A DNA stretch of 64,000 nt from Vandiemenella viatica (GCA_031002005.1 JARYHS010006964.1:4092001-4156000), one strand, 5' to 3'. Positions 21,727 through 33,654 are shown, counted from the stretch's first letter. Made by a program: numbers and translations. Notes: generated from the sequence alone by a model not told the origin.

Positions 21727-23640
21727 TATTCAAACAAACCCACAGTTTTTATCTGATATCGATGGAACTTTGCACACGTGAACTTTAAAACAAACAGAAA
21801 AATACTGTCCACATTTGTCTGAAAAACCCACCCTTTTCCACCTTTACACCCACTCCCAAAATTTTTGACAATATTCTTCATACAAACACATAGTCTTTAT
21901 CCTGTTTTGATGAAAAACTGCATATGTATAATTTAAGACAGGATAGAAAAATACTATCACCATTTGGTTTACAAGTCCTAACCTCTGTCCTTTTTTACTC
22001 ACCCATAATTTATGCCAACGTTGTTCATACAAATGCATCACTTTTATGAAATTTTGGTAGTACTGAACACACATGTGCTTTAATATAGATTGGTCTGGTA
22101 GCTCAGTGGTTAATGGACTTACTTTCAAAAGTTCCGACGTTAAGATCATGGTGGAAGCCTAAACTTTTAAGTTTGGTATTTGATCATAGATCTATGGTTT
22201 GGATTCCACATTGTATTGGAGGTACCAGAGGTATAGATCTTTCCGTCCTACCTGTGACACAGTAGCTTAGTACACCTTCAGGATAGATCAGGCAACCTTC
22301 GAGATTTGGAATAAGTTAGAATTTTTTTAATTTGTATCCAAAAAGAAACCATTGTATTCCTTATCCCACCTCTTCACTTTACCTTTTGCCAACATTGTTC
22401 ATACAAACCCACAGTTTAAATCTAACTTCGGTTAGTACATACCACACGTATGCTTCAAAACAAAACAGTCTGCAGCTGAATAGTGAATGCAATTACTTAC
22501 AGAAGTTTCTACAGTTTCAAATCCAGACACAAGCAGTAGGTTTTAGGAGTTGCATTTGATCACCTGAGCGATGTCCGGACGTTCCGTGTTTCGTATGTTC
22601 CACATTAAACTGTAGGTCCCAGAGAAAGGGAACTGGCCATCATGCCTCTGACACAATGGGATGGTGCACCTCCTTCGGGAGGATTGATCCAACCTTCAGG
22701 ATTGTGGACTAAGTTAGTTTTATTTTAATTTAAAGCAAAGGTAAACATACTTTCTATATTTGGTTTACAAAATGGTAATCCCTCTCCTCCTTTAAGCAAG
22801 CCCTCATATTTTGCCAACGTTGTTCATACTAACCTATAGTTTTTATCTGGGTTTTATAGTACGTAGCTCGCCATTATTTAAAAAGACATAGCTGTCTGGT
22901 AACTTATTGGTTAAGGCTCTTACACTCAAAGGTTTCTCTGTCCGGTCATAGGTTCGAATTCTGATGGAAGCAGGAATTTTTATGACTTGAATATAACCAA
23001 TGGTTTAGTATGCTCCCTTAGGTTGTGGACTAGGTTAGTTTTTTTCACTTTAAAACAAAGAAAAAGTACTGTTTATTTTTGGTTTGCAAAATTAAACCCT
23101 CATGGTTTATCCTCCCTAAATTTTTGCAAATTTTCTTTATACAAACCCACTCTTTGTATCCAATTGTGATAGGACTTTGCATATGTTTACTTTAAAACAA
23201 CTGAGAAAAATATTTCCTACATTTAGATTACAAATACTCACCACTCTCCCTAAGAAAAATTTACACTTCGAACTATTCAGTCTTTTTGCAAATATCTCAA
23301 AACTTGTAGGGAAAGTAACCAGAGTGGATAGGGATATGCATGATATCCTGAGAGCCAATATAATTTCCTGTTAAATGGCATTGGAATGATTCCAACTGGA
23401 CAGTTACTGACCATGAAATTGAAACTTGAAATTTAAAAATCTACAATTCTTAACCAATCCTAAAGGACCTTCATATACAGATGTTTTAAAATAAATAAAA
23501 AAATGTTAAAATTTAGTTTAGAAAACTGCACTCACTCTTCCGCTTCTACCCACATAATACTAATTTACACAAACAACTTTTCAGTTTTTTTCTATTGGTA
23601 TGGAAATCTGCCAGTGTGGATACTGATGGGGATTTTTTGT
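21727..23640. repeat. Satellite-like array with SINEs at matching positions (copy 1)
   Basis: Diverged units recur from about 21727, 21875, 22028, 22398, 22818, 23140 and 23570. Each has the order ATACAAACCCACAG, a T-rich ATC part, GATGGAACTTTGCACA, CTTTAAAACAAA, a TTTGGTTTACAAA part and a C-rich stretch. Three units carry a tRNA-derived SINE at the same place, after CTTTAAAA. Plain spacing is near 150 bp; with a SINE it is about 380-420 bp. Confidence 0.75.
22090..23045 (+). mobile_element. Three copies of a second tRNA-derived SINE family (copy 1)
   Basis: Heads at about 22090, 22465 and 22888 align as TCTGGTAGCTCAGTGGTTAA-like A boxes. Their B-box region is best preserved in the third (GGTTCGAATTC near 22950). 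Bodies share an AGGTCCCAGAG- or GTACCAGAG-like part and end in GTTGTGGACTAAGTTAGTTT. They differ from the SINE at 12881. Confidence 0.7.
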
Positions 23641-23744
23641 ATTTTTTTTTTTACAATCAAATCAAAAGACATTAAACATTAGAATTTTCATATCTAGTAG
23701 GCGAGAAACGTGGTAGACAGTATTTTTCTCTTTAATTTAAATTA

Positions 23745-23900
23745 AAGATAAAAAAGTAAATTAGTCCACAACTTGAAGGTTGGTTAGATTCATTGAAGGT
23801 GGCATACTAAGGAACTGATCATATACAACTCTTAAAAATTCCTGCTACCGCCAGTATTTGAAGCTGGGAGCATACCATAAAATGTTTTAAATGAACAGTT
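23745..23900 (-). mobile_element. Reverse-oriented SINE of the satellite family (copy 1)
   Basis: Read on the minus strand, this has the same head, a degenerate B box (GCTTCAAATAC) and the GTTGTGGACTAATTTA end as the three forward SINEs. Its counterpart in copy 2 is at about 59015-59150. Confidence 0.6.
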
Positions 23901-24396
23901 AAACCTCTGAGGTATCACACCTCTATCAGAACTAAATAAAAACTACGGGTCGCTTTTTGCAGAAAACGAAAAACCAAAAATATTGTATATCCCGAAGCAC
24001 TAAAATCATTGTGTATAATTTATTTTGAACATGTAAATGTGCGTGTTTTATAGATACGTACCCATATAATAAAGAAAAAGAGGCATTGCAATTGCATGCT
24101 GGTCAAAGCTAGTTTAAGAAAATTATCAATGGATACAGTAGACAGTAATAGCACTACACATAAATGTCTGATATACCACAGGAGATTCCTAATTTTACAT
24201 TAACATTAGGAATATTACTGCTCAGAGCACAGAAGTAAAATGATCTGTGTTCAAGTCCAAGACTAGTGAGCTAACATGAGCCTAAATTTTTAAGGGTTTG
24301 GAGCTGCAGGATAAATGAATTTATGCTGAGGGCAGTGATGATATTGATGTTTTTAAAGTGTGATATACATTGGCATTACGTGTTTTCTTTGCCTAG

Positions 24397-25370
24397 GTCT
24401 CCAATGGAAGAGACAGCAGAACTTCTGTTGAGCACTTTGTCGAAGGAGGAAGTGCTTTCCAGGCCAGTTTTGCGGTTTCCTCAGTTTCTTGAGACTCTCC
24501 TGGAGGCTGGTGCCATCAGCTGTAGTGAGCTGGAGGTTATGAAGTGCCAGCTGGACTCTCCAGAGGCAGCTCCACTTCTCATGCGTGCGCTGTGTCGGGC
24601 GGGACACCTGCACCTGCTGCGAATGGCGCTGCAGCACCGCCCGGGACTGGCCACGCTGGCTGTCGACAGTGCTTCGTCTACGCCACTGCACGTGGCCTCG
24701 AGGCACGGCCAGCCCACCGCCGTGCGGATGCTGCTGGACGCGGGGGCGGACCTGGAGGTGGCGAGACAGAGTGACGGGTGGACTGCGCTGCACGAGGCGG
24801 CTGCGTGTGGGAGCATCGAGGGGGCCGGCGTGGCGAGAGAGCTCTTGAGGTCCGGGGCCCAGGTGGACTGCAAGGACAAGGCCGGCAGGACGCCGCTACA
24901 GCTGGCGGCGGGGGACACGTCAGTCGCACAACTACTCGTATCGGCAGGCGCAGACACCACTACAGGAGGAGAAAACTCACTGCTAGAGGCAGAGAGAAGC
25001 AGTGATGTGTGTACCGTGCAGCCTGAGGCAGTGGCATGTGAAGCCAGTGGTGGGGCTGATGTGGGCCACGCAGGTGTTGCACAGCTACTGGACTCGGCCG
25101 TGGCAGACACCACTACGGGAGAAAGGGACTCGTCTGCGAGACAGTGGCAGGAGGCGGTGAGAGACAGTGACTCGAGTACTGTACGACACGAGGCAGCGGC
25201 ACGTGGAGGCAGTGGTGGGGCCGACGTGGCCAGAGAGCTGTTGAGGTCCGGGGCCCAGGAGGACCCCCAGGACAGCAGGACACCACCGCAGCTGGCTGCG
25301 GGCTCGCACAGCTAACAGACTCGGTGGTGGCAGACACTGCTAATCATAGTGCTGAAGGATCAACTTTAGG
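24397..25370 (+). pseudogene. CARD-like plus ankyrin-repeat first coding exon (copy 1), frameshifted
   Basis: An acceptor TTTCTTTGCCTAG precedes 24397, and the start codon at 24404 has a CCAATGG context. Residues about 5-85 have the helix pattern of a CARD death fold (FLETLLEAGAISCSELEVM, then LLMRALCRAGHLHLLRMAL). Ankyrin repeats follow: TPLHVASRHGQ, TALHEAAACG, TPLQLAAGDTSVAQLLVSAG. A degenerate second set contains VAQLLDSAVADTTTGE. The donor is probably TTAGG/GTACGG at 25370. Compared with copy 2, one base is missing near 25307, giving a premature stop at 25315. If that is an assembly error the exon joins in phase to 32768. The exon is GC-rich, unlike its surroundings. Confidence 0.75.
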
Positions 25371-25604
25371 GTACGGTATATGATTACATTAATAATTAAA
25401 CTCTTCATCTTTACTCTCTGAAATATATAGCACTAGAAACCTTATAATACTCATATTATGTGTATAATTAAACGTAGCAGTTAGGCTGAATGTTATTAAG
25501 GTATAACATGCTTCACTTTGCCCATCACGTTGTCTTCTCCTGATACGTTTCAAAATTTTTAAGGTTTATTCAACTTGGGTTCAAGTTACCTGCACAAATC
25601 TGCA

Positions 25605-27412
25605 TCTAGAAATTTCTATGGCTATATCAGGAAACTGAGGGGAAGGGAGGGTGGAGAAGAAGTTACTGACTGATTTGAAAAAGGCAGAGATTTTAAGTAA
25701 CTGGTTCAGTGAAAGCATTAGGGACAACTGAATCGGTAACAGGAGGTTCTAATTCGGAGAACGAGCTTAACAGCACAATTAGAAATGACGATAGTAAAAA
25801 ATTTGATATCCATCCTGAGGAAATCATGAAGGAATTAAGAAAGCTAAAAAAAATAAAGGGGCTGGTGAAGATAATATTACTACAGATATCTTAAAGATAG
25901 CCGGATGTGACATTGTACCTTATCTTGAAATATTATTTAAATTGAGTCTAGACACTTGCTGCTTACCACAGGACTGGAAAAGTGCAATAGTAGTACCGGT
26001 ACATAAGGGAGGGGTGAGAAATAGAATTGAGAATTACAGGCCAATCAGTTTGACATCAGTGGTAGGTAAATTAATGGAAAGATTGATATGCAACCACATC
26101 AGAAATATATGTGAGGAACGTAAGTGGTTTTCAAGCAGGCAACATGGTTTCAGGCAAGGATATTCATGCGAATCTCAGTTGGTGGGATATATGCAAGATA
26201 TTTCAGATGAAATGGACAAGGGAGTCCAAATTGATAGTGTAGCACTAGATCTGTCTAAGGCAGTTTGACAGAGTAAGCCATAAAATGGTAGTAAATAAGC
26301 TAAAAACCATTGGAGTGGATATGAAAGTCATTTGCTGGGTAGAAGAATTTTTAAAAGGTAGAAAACAGAGAAGTTAGGGTAGGAAATGTAGTATCAAAAG
26401 AAGTGGAAGTAAAAATGGGTGTGCCTACAGGGTAGCGTATTGGGACCATTGCTATTCATTATTCTAATGAATAATTGTCTTGATTGTTTACTATCTGAAA
26501 TTAGATTGTTTGCAGATGACATAATGCTGTATAAAAGAATCAAAACGATAGAGGATTGTAAACAGTTGCAGGGTGATCTGGACAGGATATCTAATTGGGT
26601 TGGTAAACATGGAATGAAGATAAATGCAAAGAAGAGTCAGCTTATTAGATACACAAATAAAAAACAAAAGGTTATTATGAATATAAGGTGGGGAAAGAAT
26701 TGCTTGCTAAAGACTTGAAATTGTAAATATCTTGGAATTACTTTTGATAACAAACTTAACTGGGCAGTACACATAGGACAGGTGGTAGGAAAAGGTTTCA
26801 AAGTTCTGCACTTGTTGGAGAGAGTGATGAAGGGGATGTACGAGAGAAGTCAAGGAATTGGGTTACAAAACTTTGGTCAGACCATTGCTCGAATATGGTA
26901 GTGTAGTATGGGACCCTCATTTTACGTATCAAATACAGGAGTTGGAGAGGGTGCAAAAAAGGGCTGCTAGATTTATTTCTGGAAATTATCGCAGAATGCA
27001 ATCAGTGACGGATATGATAAAGGAGCTGGAATGGGATTGATTGTAAGACAGGAGGAGAATGAGGAGGGTCATGGGAGTGTACAGGGCATATACTGGCGAT
27101 GAGGCATGGAAAGATATTGCAATAGGTATGAAAAGTAGTGGATGGAAGGGAAAAGATGACCATGACCACAATCTGGCACTCGATTTTAGGCACAAGGGTG
27201 TGGAAGATTCTCTTTTTTAGGGTAAGGGTGTCAGGGATTGGAATGAGTTACCAAGAGAAATGATGAATAATTTACCGAAAACTTTGAAAGAATTTAAAGA
27301 TAAAATTTGTAGAGGGCAAATGTAGGTAGGTGCAGTATAGGGGGAAGATCGGGTGTGTAGGGAAATTGCCACCGGAGCCTGTGCTCCATTGCAATTAAAT
27401 TAAATTAAAGGA
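25605..27412 (+). mobile_element. CR1 RT and 3' end on plus strand (copy 1)
   Basis: The frames encode CR1 reverse transcriptase from KAEILSNWF through ENYRPISLTSVVGKLMER, RQHGFRQGYSCESQL, DLSKA, QGSVLGPLLFIIL and FADDIMLY, to the thumb (LVRPLLEYGSVVWDP). The element ends GGAGCCTGTGCTCC with ATTAA repeats at about 27385-27412, the usual CR1 3' end. Frameshifts near 26265, 26370 and 26430 disable it. The 5' end is truncated. Confidence 0.9.
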
Positions 27413-28470
27413 CTTGCACAAATTGAGTTACACTGTGTTTTTTGTACGGTGTTTATTATCCAACGTGGATCTAAATCCACTTTCACACTATCTTGCCACT
27501 GGTTGACATAGATGAATACTACAGTATGTTGTTATCGGACCATTTTTTTAATTTCATTTCACTAGTAACTAAAACTTATCAATTAAATCATTTTTACTCA
27601 ACAGTTCTGCAATTCTTTGAGGCATTTCTACATTCCAGAATACTACACCACAAGCAGAGTATTGTGTTTTTATATTTTACGGTCTTAGTGATGGTAATAT
27701 TTCTGTATCTGTGGTACTCCCTGAAAGTTTAGCAATGTCTTCGTAAGTGGTCTCTCATCTGTACAAAAATGGAAGCCATGGTAGACTATCCAGTTCCCCC
27801 TGAGACATCCATAGTAATGTATTTGTTTGTTTCCATACACTGATTTTTGACTCCTTTGTTGAAATGTCCTCTTAAGATTTACATTAATTGAGGTACATTT
27901 GTGTTTGTTCCCTGTATTTTGAATGTTTTTCATGAGCTTATCTGTTGTATCTTTTCAATAATATTTATTAAGCAAACTGACTGCTAAGAATTGTACTCCT
28001 GAGTATCCTTTTCACTGCTCTTCTTTAAAATTGTCTCCTTATACAGTTTTTGTTCTTGGCATTCACTCAGAACTGTTTAACTGGGGACAACAAAATTCGG
28101 TAACACATCAACCAGGAGTCGTAGCATTTTAGTTGAAAAGATCTATTTTCGCATGATATCCCTGTGATACATTTTTGGCATATATAGCTGCTGATGGTTG
28201 TCAGCCTTTCTGTGCTTATTAGATTGGGCATCATTACAGAAGTTCATAATTGTACTTGAGACATATATGGTAACTTTTACTGTAGGAGTATAAGAGCGTA
28301 CCGTTATTAGTTTGTTATTTAGCTTCATTTACTGTTGTATATACCTGTAACCACTTTTAATATTAAGAGTCATGGTTGTACTTAAATGTTAGAATAGAGA
28401 CTTCCTTATCTTTGATTGCTGAGACTTTTATCAAGTTAAACATGGGAATTCATAATATATATTGTGCTTT
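27413..28470. other. Noncoding stretch, nothing recognised
   Basis: AT-rich, with only short random frames on both strands. If the ankyrin and zinc-finger exons form one gene, this is intronic. Confidence 0.6.
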
Positions 28471-28726
28471 AATATATATATATATATATATATATTTCTG
28501 TCGTCATTCTTTCGACTGGTTTGATGCAATTTCCATCCCTTCCTATCCTGTGCTAACCTTTTCGTTTCTACATACCCCTCACAACCCACGTCCTCATATA
28601 TCTGCTTCATATATTCTAATCTCTGTCTACCTCTATAGTTCTTACCTTCGACTGTTCCCTCCACTAGCAAATTAACCAGTCCAGCATGTCTCAAAATATG
28701 ACCTAAAAGCCTGTCTCTTCTTCCTG

Positions 28727-29898
28727 TCAGCTTCTTCCATAAACTTCTTTCTCACCCATCATTTCCAAAACTCGTTCATTTCTTACTTTGTCTGTCCACC
28801 TAATTTTTAGCATTCTTCTGTAGCACCACATTTCAAATGCTTCAAGTTTCTTTTTTTCCGGTATTCCTAAAGTCCATGTTTCACAACCGTAAAGTGTTGT
28901 GCTCCACACATAGAGTTTTAAAAAGTTCTTTCTAATTCCTAGATCAATATTTGAAACTAAAAGGTCTCTCTTTTTCATGAAGGCTCTTTTTGCTAGTGCT
29001 AGTCTGCTTTCAACATCATTCCTGCTTCGGCCATCGGTTGTAATTTTGCTTCCCAAGTAACAGAACTCACTCACTTCTCCTATAGCATCCGATCCTATTT
29101 TTATATTTAATCTGCTTCTATTGGTATCATTTCTGCTACATTTAATCACTTTTGTCTTACTTTGATTTATATTCAGTCCAAAATCTTCCTTCAGTATTTT
29201 GTTCATGCCATTCAATAACTTCTCAGTATCCTCAGCCCTCTCTGCTAACAAGACAATGTCATTAGCAAATCATAGCATATTGATTTTTTCTCCCTGAAAA
29301 CTTATGCCGCATGGAAATTTTTCTTTGACATTCTTCATTGCTTCTTCTACATACAAGTTGAATATTAACGGGAATAGACTACAACCTAATCTCACACCCT
29401 TTTTAACCGATGCATGTCTCCCGTGATTCTCTACTTTTATTACAGCCACTTGATTCTTATATAGTTTATAGAGTATTCTTCTGTTTCGATACTTTAGACC
29501 TGACTTCTTTAAAATTTTGAACATCTTGTCCCACCTAACATTATCAAAAGCTTTTTCTAAATCAACAAATGCCATAAAAGTTTCTTTGTTTTTCTTGATC
29601 TGCCCTTCAAGTATTAAAGACAGAATTGCTTCCCTTGTACCGCGATTTTACATTTCCTATTTATTTGATTTCTAAATTGCCTGTACTGCTCTCTTCCTGC
29701 TTCATCATGAGCATTTTTGTACCTTCTCCTCTGATCCATCAGCTCCAAAATTTCTTCTATGATCCAAGGTTTTCGGGCAGCTTGTTCCCTAAAGCCTAGT
29801 GTTTCTTTGCCAGCTTTCATTATTTTGGTCTTTAATGCATTCCATTCGTCCTCGGTTGAGCTCCTTTCACAGTTACTTCTTAGACCTAAGTCTGCCAT
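28727..29898 (-). pseudogene. RTE reverse transcriptase (copy 1), active site FADD changed to FAND
   Basis: Pieces in order are the fingers region (29898-29614), the palm (29575-29270, with FVDLEKAFDNVRWDKM and KKGVRLGCSLFPLIFNLY) and the thumb (29251-28727, with KTKVIKCS, EFCYLGSKITTDGRS and LYGCETWTL). At about 29250-29262 the catalytic box reads FAND where active enzymes have FADD. Frame changes at 29600 and 29265 also disable it. GVRLGC also departs from the usual GVRQGC. Confidence 0.88.
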
Positions 29899-29930
29899 TT
29901 CTGCTAATTTTTATCTTGTGCTAGATTGTT

Positions 29931-30735
29931 TCAGCTTATTAACTGCCATCTGTTCTGCCTATGTTGCTGCCTTATTCGCTTGAATTTCAGCCTGCACTTC
30001 ATTACTATCAAATTATGGTCCGAGTCTATGTCTGTTCCTGGGTATGCTTTACAATCTAGAACTTGATTCCTGAATCTCTGTTTGACCATGATATAATCTA
30101 GCTGATATCTGCCTGTATCCAGAAGACGTTTCCAGGCATATGTTCTTCTTGCATGGTTCTTAAACAGTGTGTTCGCCACTGCTAGCTTATATTTTTCACA
30201 AAATTCTAGCAACCTGCTTCCTCGCTCATTTCTTTCTCCTAGACCAAAACCTCCTATAGTATTCCCCTCTTTTACTTCTCCCACTATTGCATTCCAATCA
30301 CCCATGATTATTAGATTTTCCTCCCCTTTCACATATTGGATTAATTCTTCAATTTCAGCATATATTTTTTCTATTTCTTCATCATCTTCCTGTGACGTTG
30401 GCATATGCACTTGTACTAATGTGGTTGGGACGAGCTTAGTTTCTAACCTCATCAAAATAATCCTGTCACTAAACTGTTCATAATAACTCACCCGTTTCCC
30501 TACTATCTTGTTCATTACAAACCCTACACTAATGACTCCATTGACAGCTTGTGTGCTAATTATCCTGTGTTCCCCCGACCAGAAATCCTGTGCGTCCTTC
30601 CATTTAATCTCACTTATGCCAACAACATCTAACTTAAGTTGTTCCTTCTCTCTTTTTAAGTTTTCCTACCTACCTGCCCTATTCAGACTTCTAACATTCC
30701 ATGCTCCGACTCGTAGAATGTTTCTATCTATTCTG
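29931..30735 (-). pseudogene. RTE endonuclease domain (copy 1)
   Basis: The AP-endonuclease-like (EEP) fold is visible: an N-terminal VGAWNVRSL, ISEIKWKD with the catalytic E, IIMGDWNAIVG with catalytic D and N, GLGERNERG, RRTYAWKR, QLDYIMVKQR and DSDHNLI with the last D-H pair. The frame is open from 30515, with one stop in the N-terminal part. It nicks target DNA to prime reverse transcription. The catalytic residues look intact. Confidence 0.88.
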
Positions 30736-31025
30736 ATGACTCCTCCCTGAGCAGTCCCCACCCGGAGATCCAATTGGGGGACTATTTTACCTCCGGAATA
30801 TTTTACCCAGGAAGAAGCCATCATGATATATGTAATTTGAGAGGATTACATGTCCTCAGGATACCCTTTGGGTCTTTAATGCAGTGGTTTCCCGTTGCCT
30901 TCTGCATCCCAATGCCGTTGATCATTTCTGATTCATCCACCTTTAGGGGCCGTTTCCAACCCCAAGGGCAAGAGGGTGCCCTGAACCACTTCCCGCTCTT
31001 CCGCCCTCCTTTCGGAGGCCATTGG

Positions 31026-31026
<1 letters not shown>

Positions 31027-31070
<44 letters not shown>
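31027..31070. repeat. (TA)n microsatellite
   Basis: An uninterrupted TA dinucleotide tract touching the 5' end of the RTE element. Similar tracts lie at about 28472-28494, 32670-32702, 32720-32735 and 37231-37270. Confidence 0.9.
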
Positions 31071-31071
<1 letters not shown>

Positions 31072-31684
31072 TTAAGTATTTTAGAATTCAAACATTTCAG
31101 AGACATAATTATTTAGTAAGATACAATACATAACAAATTCATCTTAATATAACGTGTACATGTAAATATCAAAATAAAGGGAAAATGACTCATCATTCAC
31201 CAAAGTTGGTCAAAACGAGTGAAAAACAGATATGACGAACACGAACATATACAATACTTCAATTTTCACTTTATTCATGTAATAGAAATCGAGTCATGTG
31301 GTTCGGGAGATGTGCACTTGCTGAAGGTTATCACATAATGTGTGAATTACGTGCACGTATAAGGCTGCTTTACGCATCTCTTGTGTGTTTTTTTTTTTTG
31401 TGAGTGTTCATCGTCCCAGCCTCCTTCATCTGTGGTAAGTGTAGGGTTTTATTTCCCTATCCTTCCAAGTTTTATTGCCTTAAATCATTTTCTTGCTCAT
31501 TGTTTTTTATATATATATCGCAGGTGGTGATAAAATGAATAATATAACAAAAGGGTCATGAAAATTAAAACAAACAGTATATAAGTAAATAAATTTGATT
31601 TGGAAGAAATTTGTAACTAGTTACATGATAACTAATAAGAATGAGTGATGTGTCATTAAGGTAAAATTTTCTGAGTGATTGAGG
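31071..31684. other. Noncoding stretch, nothing recognised
   Basis: Short frames only, on both strands; no motif or repeat stands out. Confidence 0.55.
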
Positions 31685-32581
31685 TCACGTTAGGTGTCTG
31701 GTATCCAGGATATTTTGGTTTGCAAGTTCCCATCTTTGAAGTTCCGAGCCAGTGGTGGTTTCAGGGAAAACTCTGATAGCTCTCACGGCGAAAAAGTCAT
31801 TGAGATTGTTAGAATTGTGTTAATTGGCATGTTGTGTTACTGGGAGGTATAAGTTGCTGATGCGGACTGTTTGTCTGTGGCCATTCATTCTGACTGAGAG
31901 TTGCTGTGTGGTGAGGCCTACGTAGGAAAAAGTGCAGTGGTGGCATATTAGTTGGTATATGATATGTGTTGTGGAGCATGTGGCATGTCCATTGAGGGGG
32001 AAGGTCCCTCTGTGGTAGGGTTGGAATATGTTGTAGTGGGAGGATGCATTTTGCAAGTTTAGCAGTGAGGTCTATTGTACAGAAAAGATCCTTATGGTAC
32101 TTTTGGAGAGTCTGGTGGAGGGTATTTGTGAACCAAAATGTTTTTGAGGTTAGGTGGTTTGCTGAAACATGTATGGGGGATAGTTGGGAAAATGTTTGGT
32201 AAAAGAGTACACATTTCTGGGAAGGAGTGAAGGAAAGTCATGCCCCTGTTGTAAGATTCGATTGACGGATTCGAGGTCAGGAGAGAACTGGGCTACAGCT
32301 GAATTTTGGAGGTGCCGGGCGGGAGTGGTTACAGGGAGGGTGGGTAATTGCATGGGAGATTTGTTTATGTACAAGATCTGCTGAGTAAGAGCAGGAAATA
32401 AGGGCTTGAGATAGGTTCTGGGAGTACTGAGAGAGGGATTCAGCATCAGAACAGATACATCTGCCACAGACAGCAAGGATATAGGGGAGGGATAGTTTTG
32501 TATGGAATTTCGTGGCAGCTGTAAAATATCCTGGATACCACACACCCTCCTGGCATCACTCATTATTACTAGTATTATCAT
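31685..32581 (-). mobile_element. Penelope-like element fragment with GIY-YIG region
   Basis: The minus-strand frame 31820-32056 carries a GIY-YIG-like nuclease part (IIYQLICHHCTFSYVGLTTQQLS in outline, then VRMNGHRQ). It is preceded by the cysteine/histidine-containing segment usual in Penelope-like elements. Upstream frames (32150-32581) resemble the connector between RT and nuclease, with NRILQQGHDFP and PPNLKN. A WELANQNILDT-like segment follows downstream. The RT domain itself is missing, so this is a 5'-truncated, dead copy. Confidence 0.65.
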
Positions 32582-32661
32582 TTAACTAGTTTATTTATTT
32601 ATTTATATACTGTTCATTTTAATATTCCTGACCCTGTTGTTATATTATTACTTATATGACC

Positions 32662-32665
32662 ACAT

Positions 32666-32705
<40 letters not shown>

Positions 32706-32711
32706 ACATGT
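32662..32711. repeat. Inverted repeat around a (TA)n tract
   Basis: ACATGTGA (32662-32669) and TCACATGT (32704-32711) flank a 33-bp TA tract, so the whole can fold as one long hairpin. It lies 60 bp upstream of the zinc-finger exon acceptor. Confidence 0.7.
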
Positions 32712-32767
32712 TGTCATAACTATATATATATATATAGTGAACGATCTAATTTTTGTTCTCTCTGCAG

Positions 32768-33254
32768 GGCAACAATAGATTTCATCGAAAGCCTAGCACA
32801 GTGTCATGACCAAGAGGATACTGGTGTTGTAGAAAACACTTCTGCTATGAGGCCACTGCAGTTCACGTGTGCTATATGTCTGCAAGTTTACAATACAAGG
32901 GATTTGCTAATAAGACATGTGTTCTGCCATGACATCACTTGTAAACACTCCACTGTATGTTTGTGAACAGTGTGGTTTCATTTTCTCAGATCTGTCAACA
33001 TTCTGTGCCCATACACCTTATCATAGCAGTGAAATTACTTTGAAGCAAGAAACAGAATTGGAAGTTGTGTGTGCTAATTGTGCTCAGGTGTTTTTATCTT
33101 GGAGTTCTCTGACAAAACATGTATTTGAACATATCACAGCTGTTTCCTGCCCATCGTATGTCTGTATGCATTGCCAACAAATATTTAAAAATTTGACTGG
33201 GCTTCATCTGCATCAGGACTCCACACATCCTTATACCTCATTTTTACAAACGAG
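32768..33254 (+). pseudogene. C2H2 zinc-finger exon (middle exon of the ankyrin gene), frameshifted
   Basis: The acceptor CTCTGCAG precedes 32768 and a strong donor AG/GTAAGA follows 33254. The first frame reads ATIDFIESLAQ and then a finger (FTCAICLQVY...LIRHVFCH). After a 1-nt frame change near 32930-32955 the second frame carries YVCEQCGFIFSDLSTFCAH, VVCANCAQVFLSWSSLTKH and YVCMHCQQIFKNLTGLHLH. Entry phase fits the ankyrin exon and exit phase fits 39276. The fingers are spaced irregularly and lack TGEKP linkers. The frame change may be a mutation or an assembly error. Confidence 0.7.
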
Positions 33255-33654
33255 GTAAGATTGAGTCATCCTATTTTAGTTTCTAAATAATGCTTGTACT
33301 TTACAGTTATAGGTTTTAGTTTACATCTTCTTTGCTTGATATCATTGTATATTAAACAAAACTATGTTTCATTATTGACAAAATGGCTGGAGGCTATGAT
33401 ACATGTAAATACACTCAACCTGCAAAACCTCCCATGTAATATACCAGTTAACATGCAATCACTGCCTGGTTTCATATATAGGTTTGACCCCAAATCCACT
33501 TTCCATAAGAATAAATGGCCACTGACAGATGGTGTTTACACGGAACCCAAAGCATCCAGTTGCTGCCCATGCCATCACCCATGACTCGAATAATTTCAAC
33601 TCCTGTTTCACGGTGCATGCTGTTAGAGTTGTCCCAAATATTAGCAGCATCTTC

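Larger units (their letters stand above)
10323..26577. repeat. Segmental duplication, copy 1
   Basis: This segment matches 47304-61841 in the same orientation and order, at near identity by eye. Anchors: 10381 with 47361, SINE B box 12929 with about 49929, ankyrin start codon 24404 with 59663, CR1 end point 26577 with 61841. Without the P element here and the Sola element in copy 2, the shared lengths are about 10,466 and 10,447 bp. The true ends are hidden by piggyBac 2 on the left and by Gypsy B in copy 2 on the right. Confidence 0.95.
28472..31026 (-). mobile_element. RTE-clade non-LTR retrotransposon, copy 1
   Basis: On the minus strand the element runs from a GC-rich 5' region (31026-30750), through an endonuclease (30735-29931) and RT (29898-28727), to a short 3' end ending in (TA)n at 28472-28498. 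Another (TA)n tract (31027-31070) abuts the 5' end. The domain order and motifs are those of the RTE clade. It has stops and a mutated RT active site. Confidence 0.88.

Noticed and set aside
24353..25337. Minus-strand and other-frame open frames over the ankyrin exon
   Set aside because: They are shadows caused by the GC-rich codons of the exon; they contain no domain and the plus-strand frame has clear ankyrin repeats.
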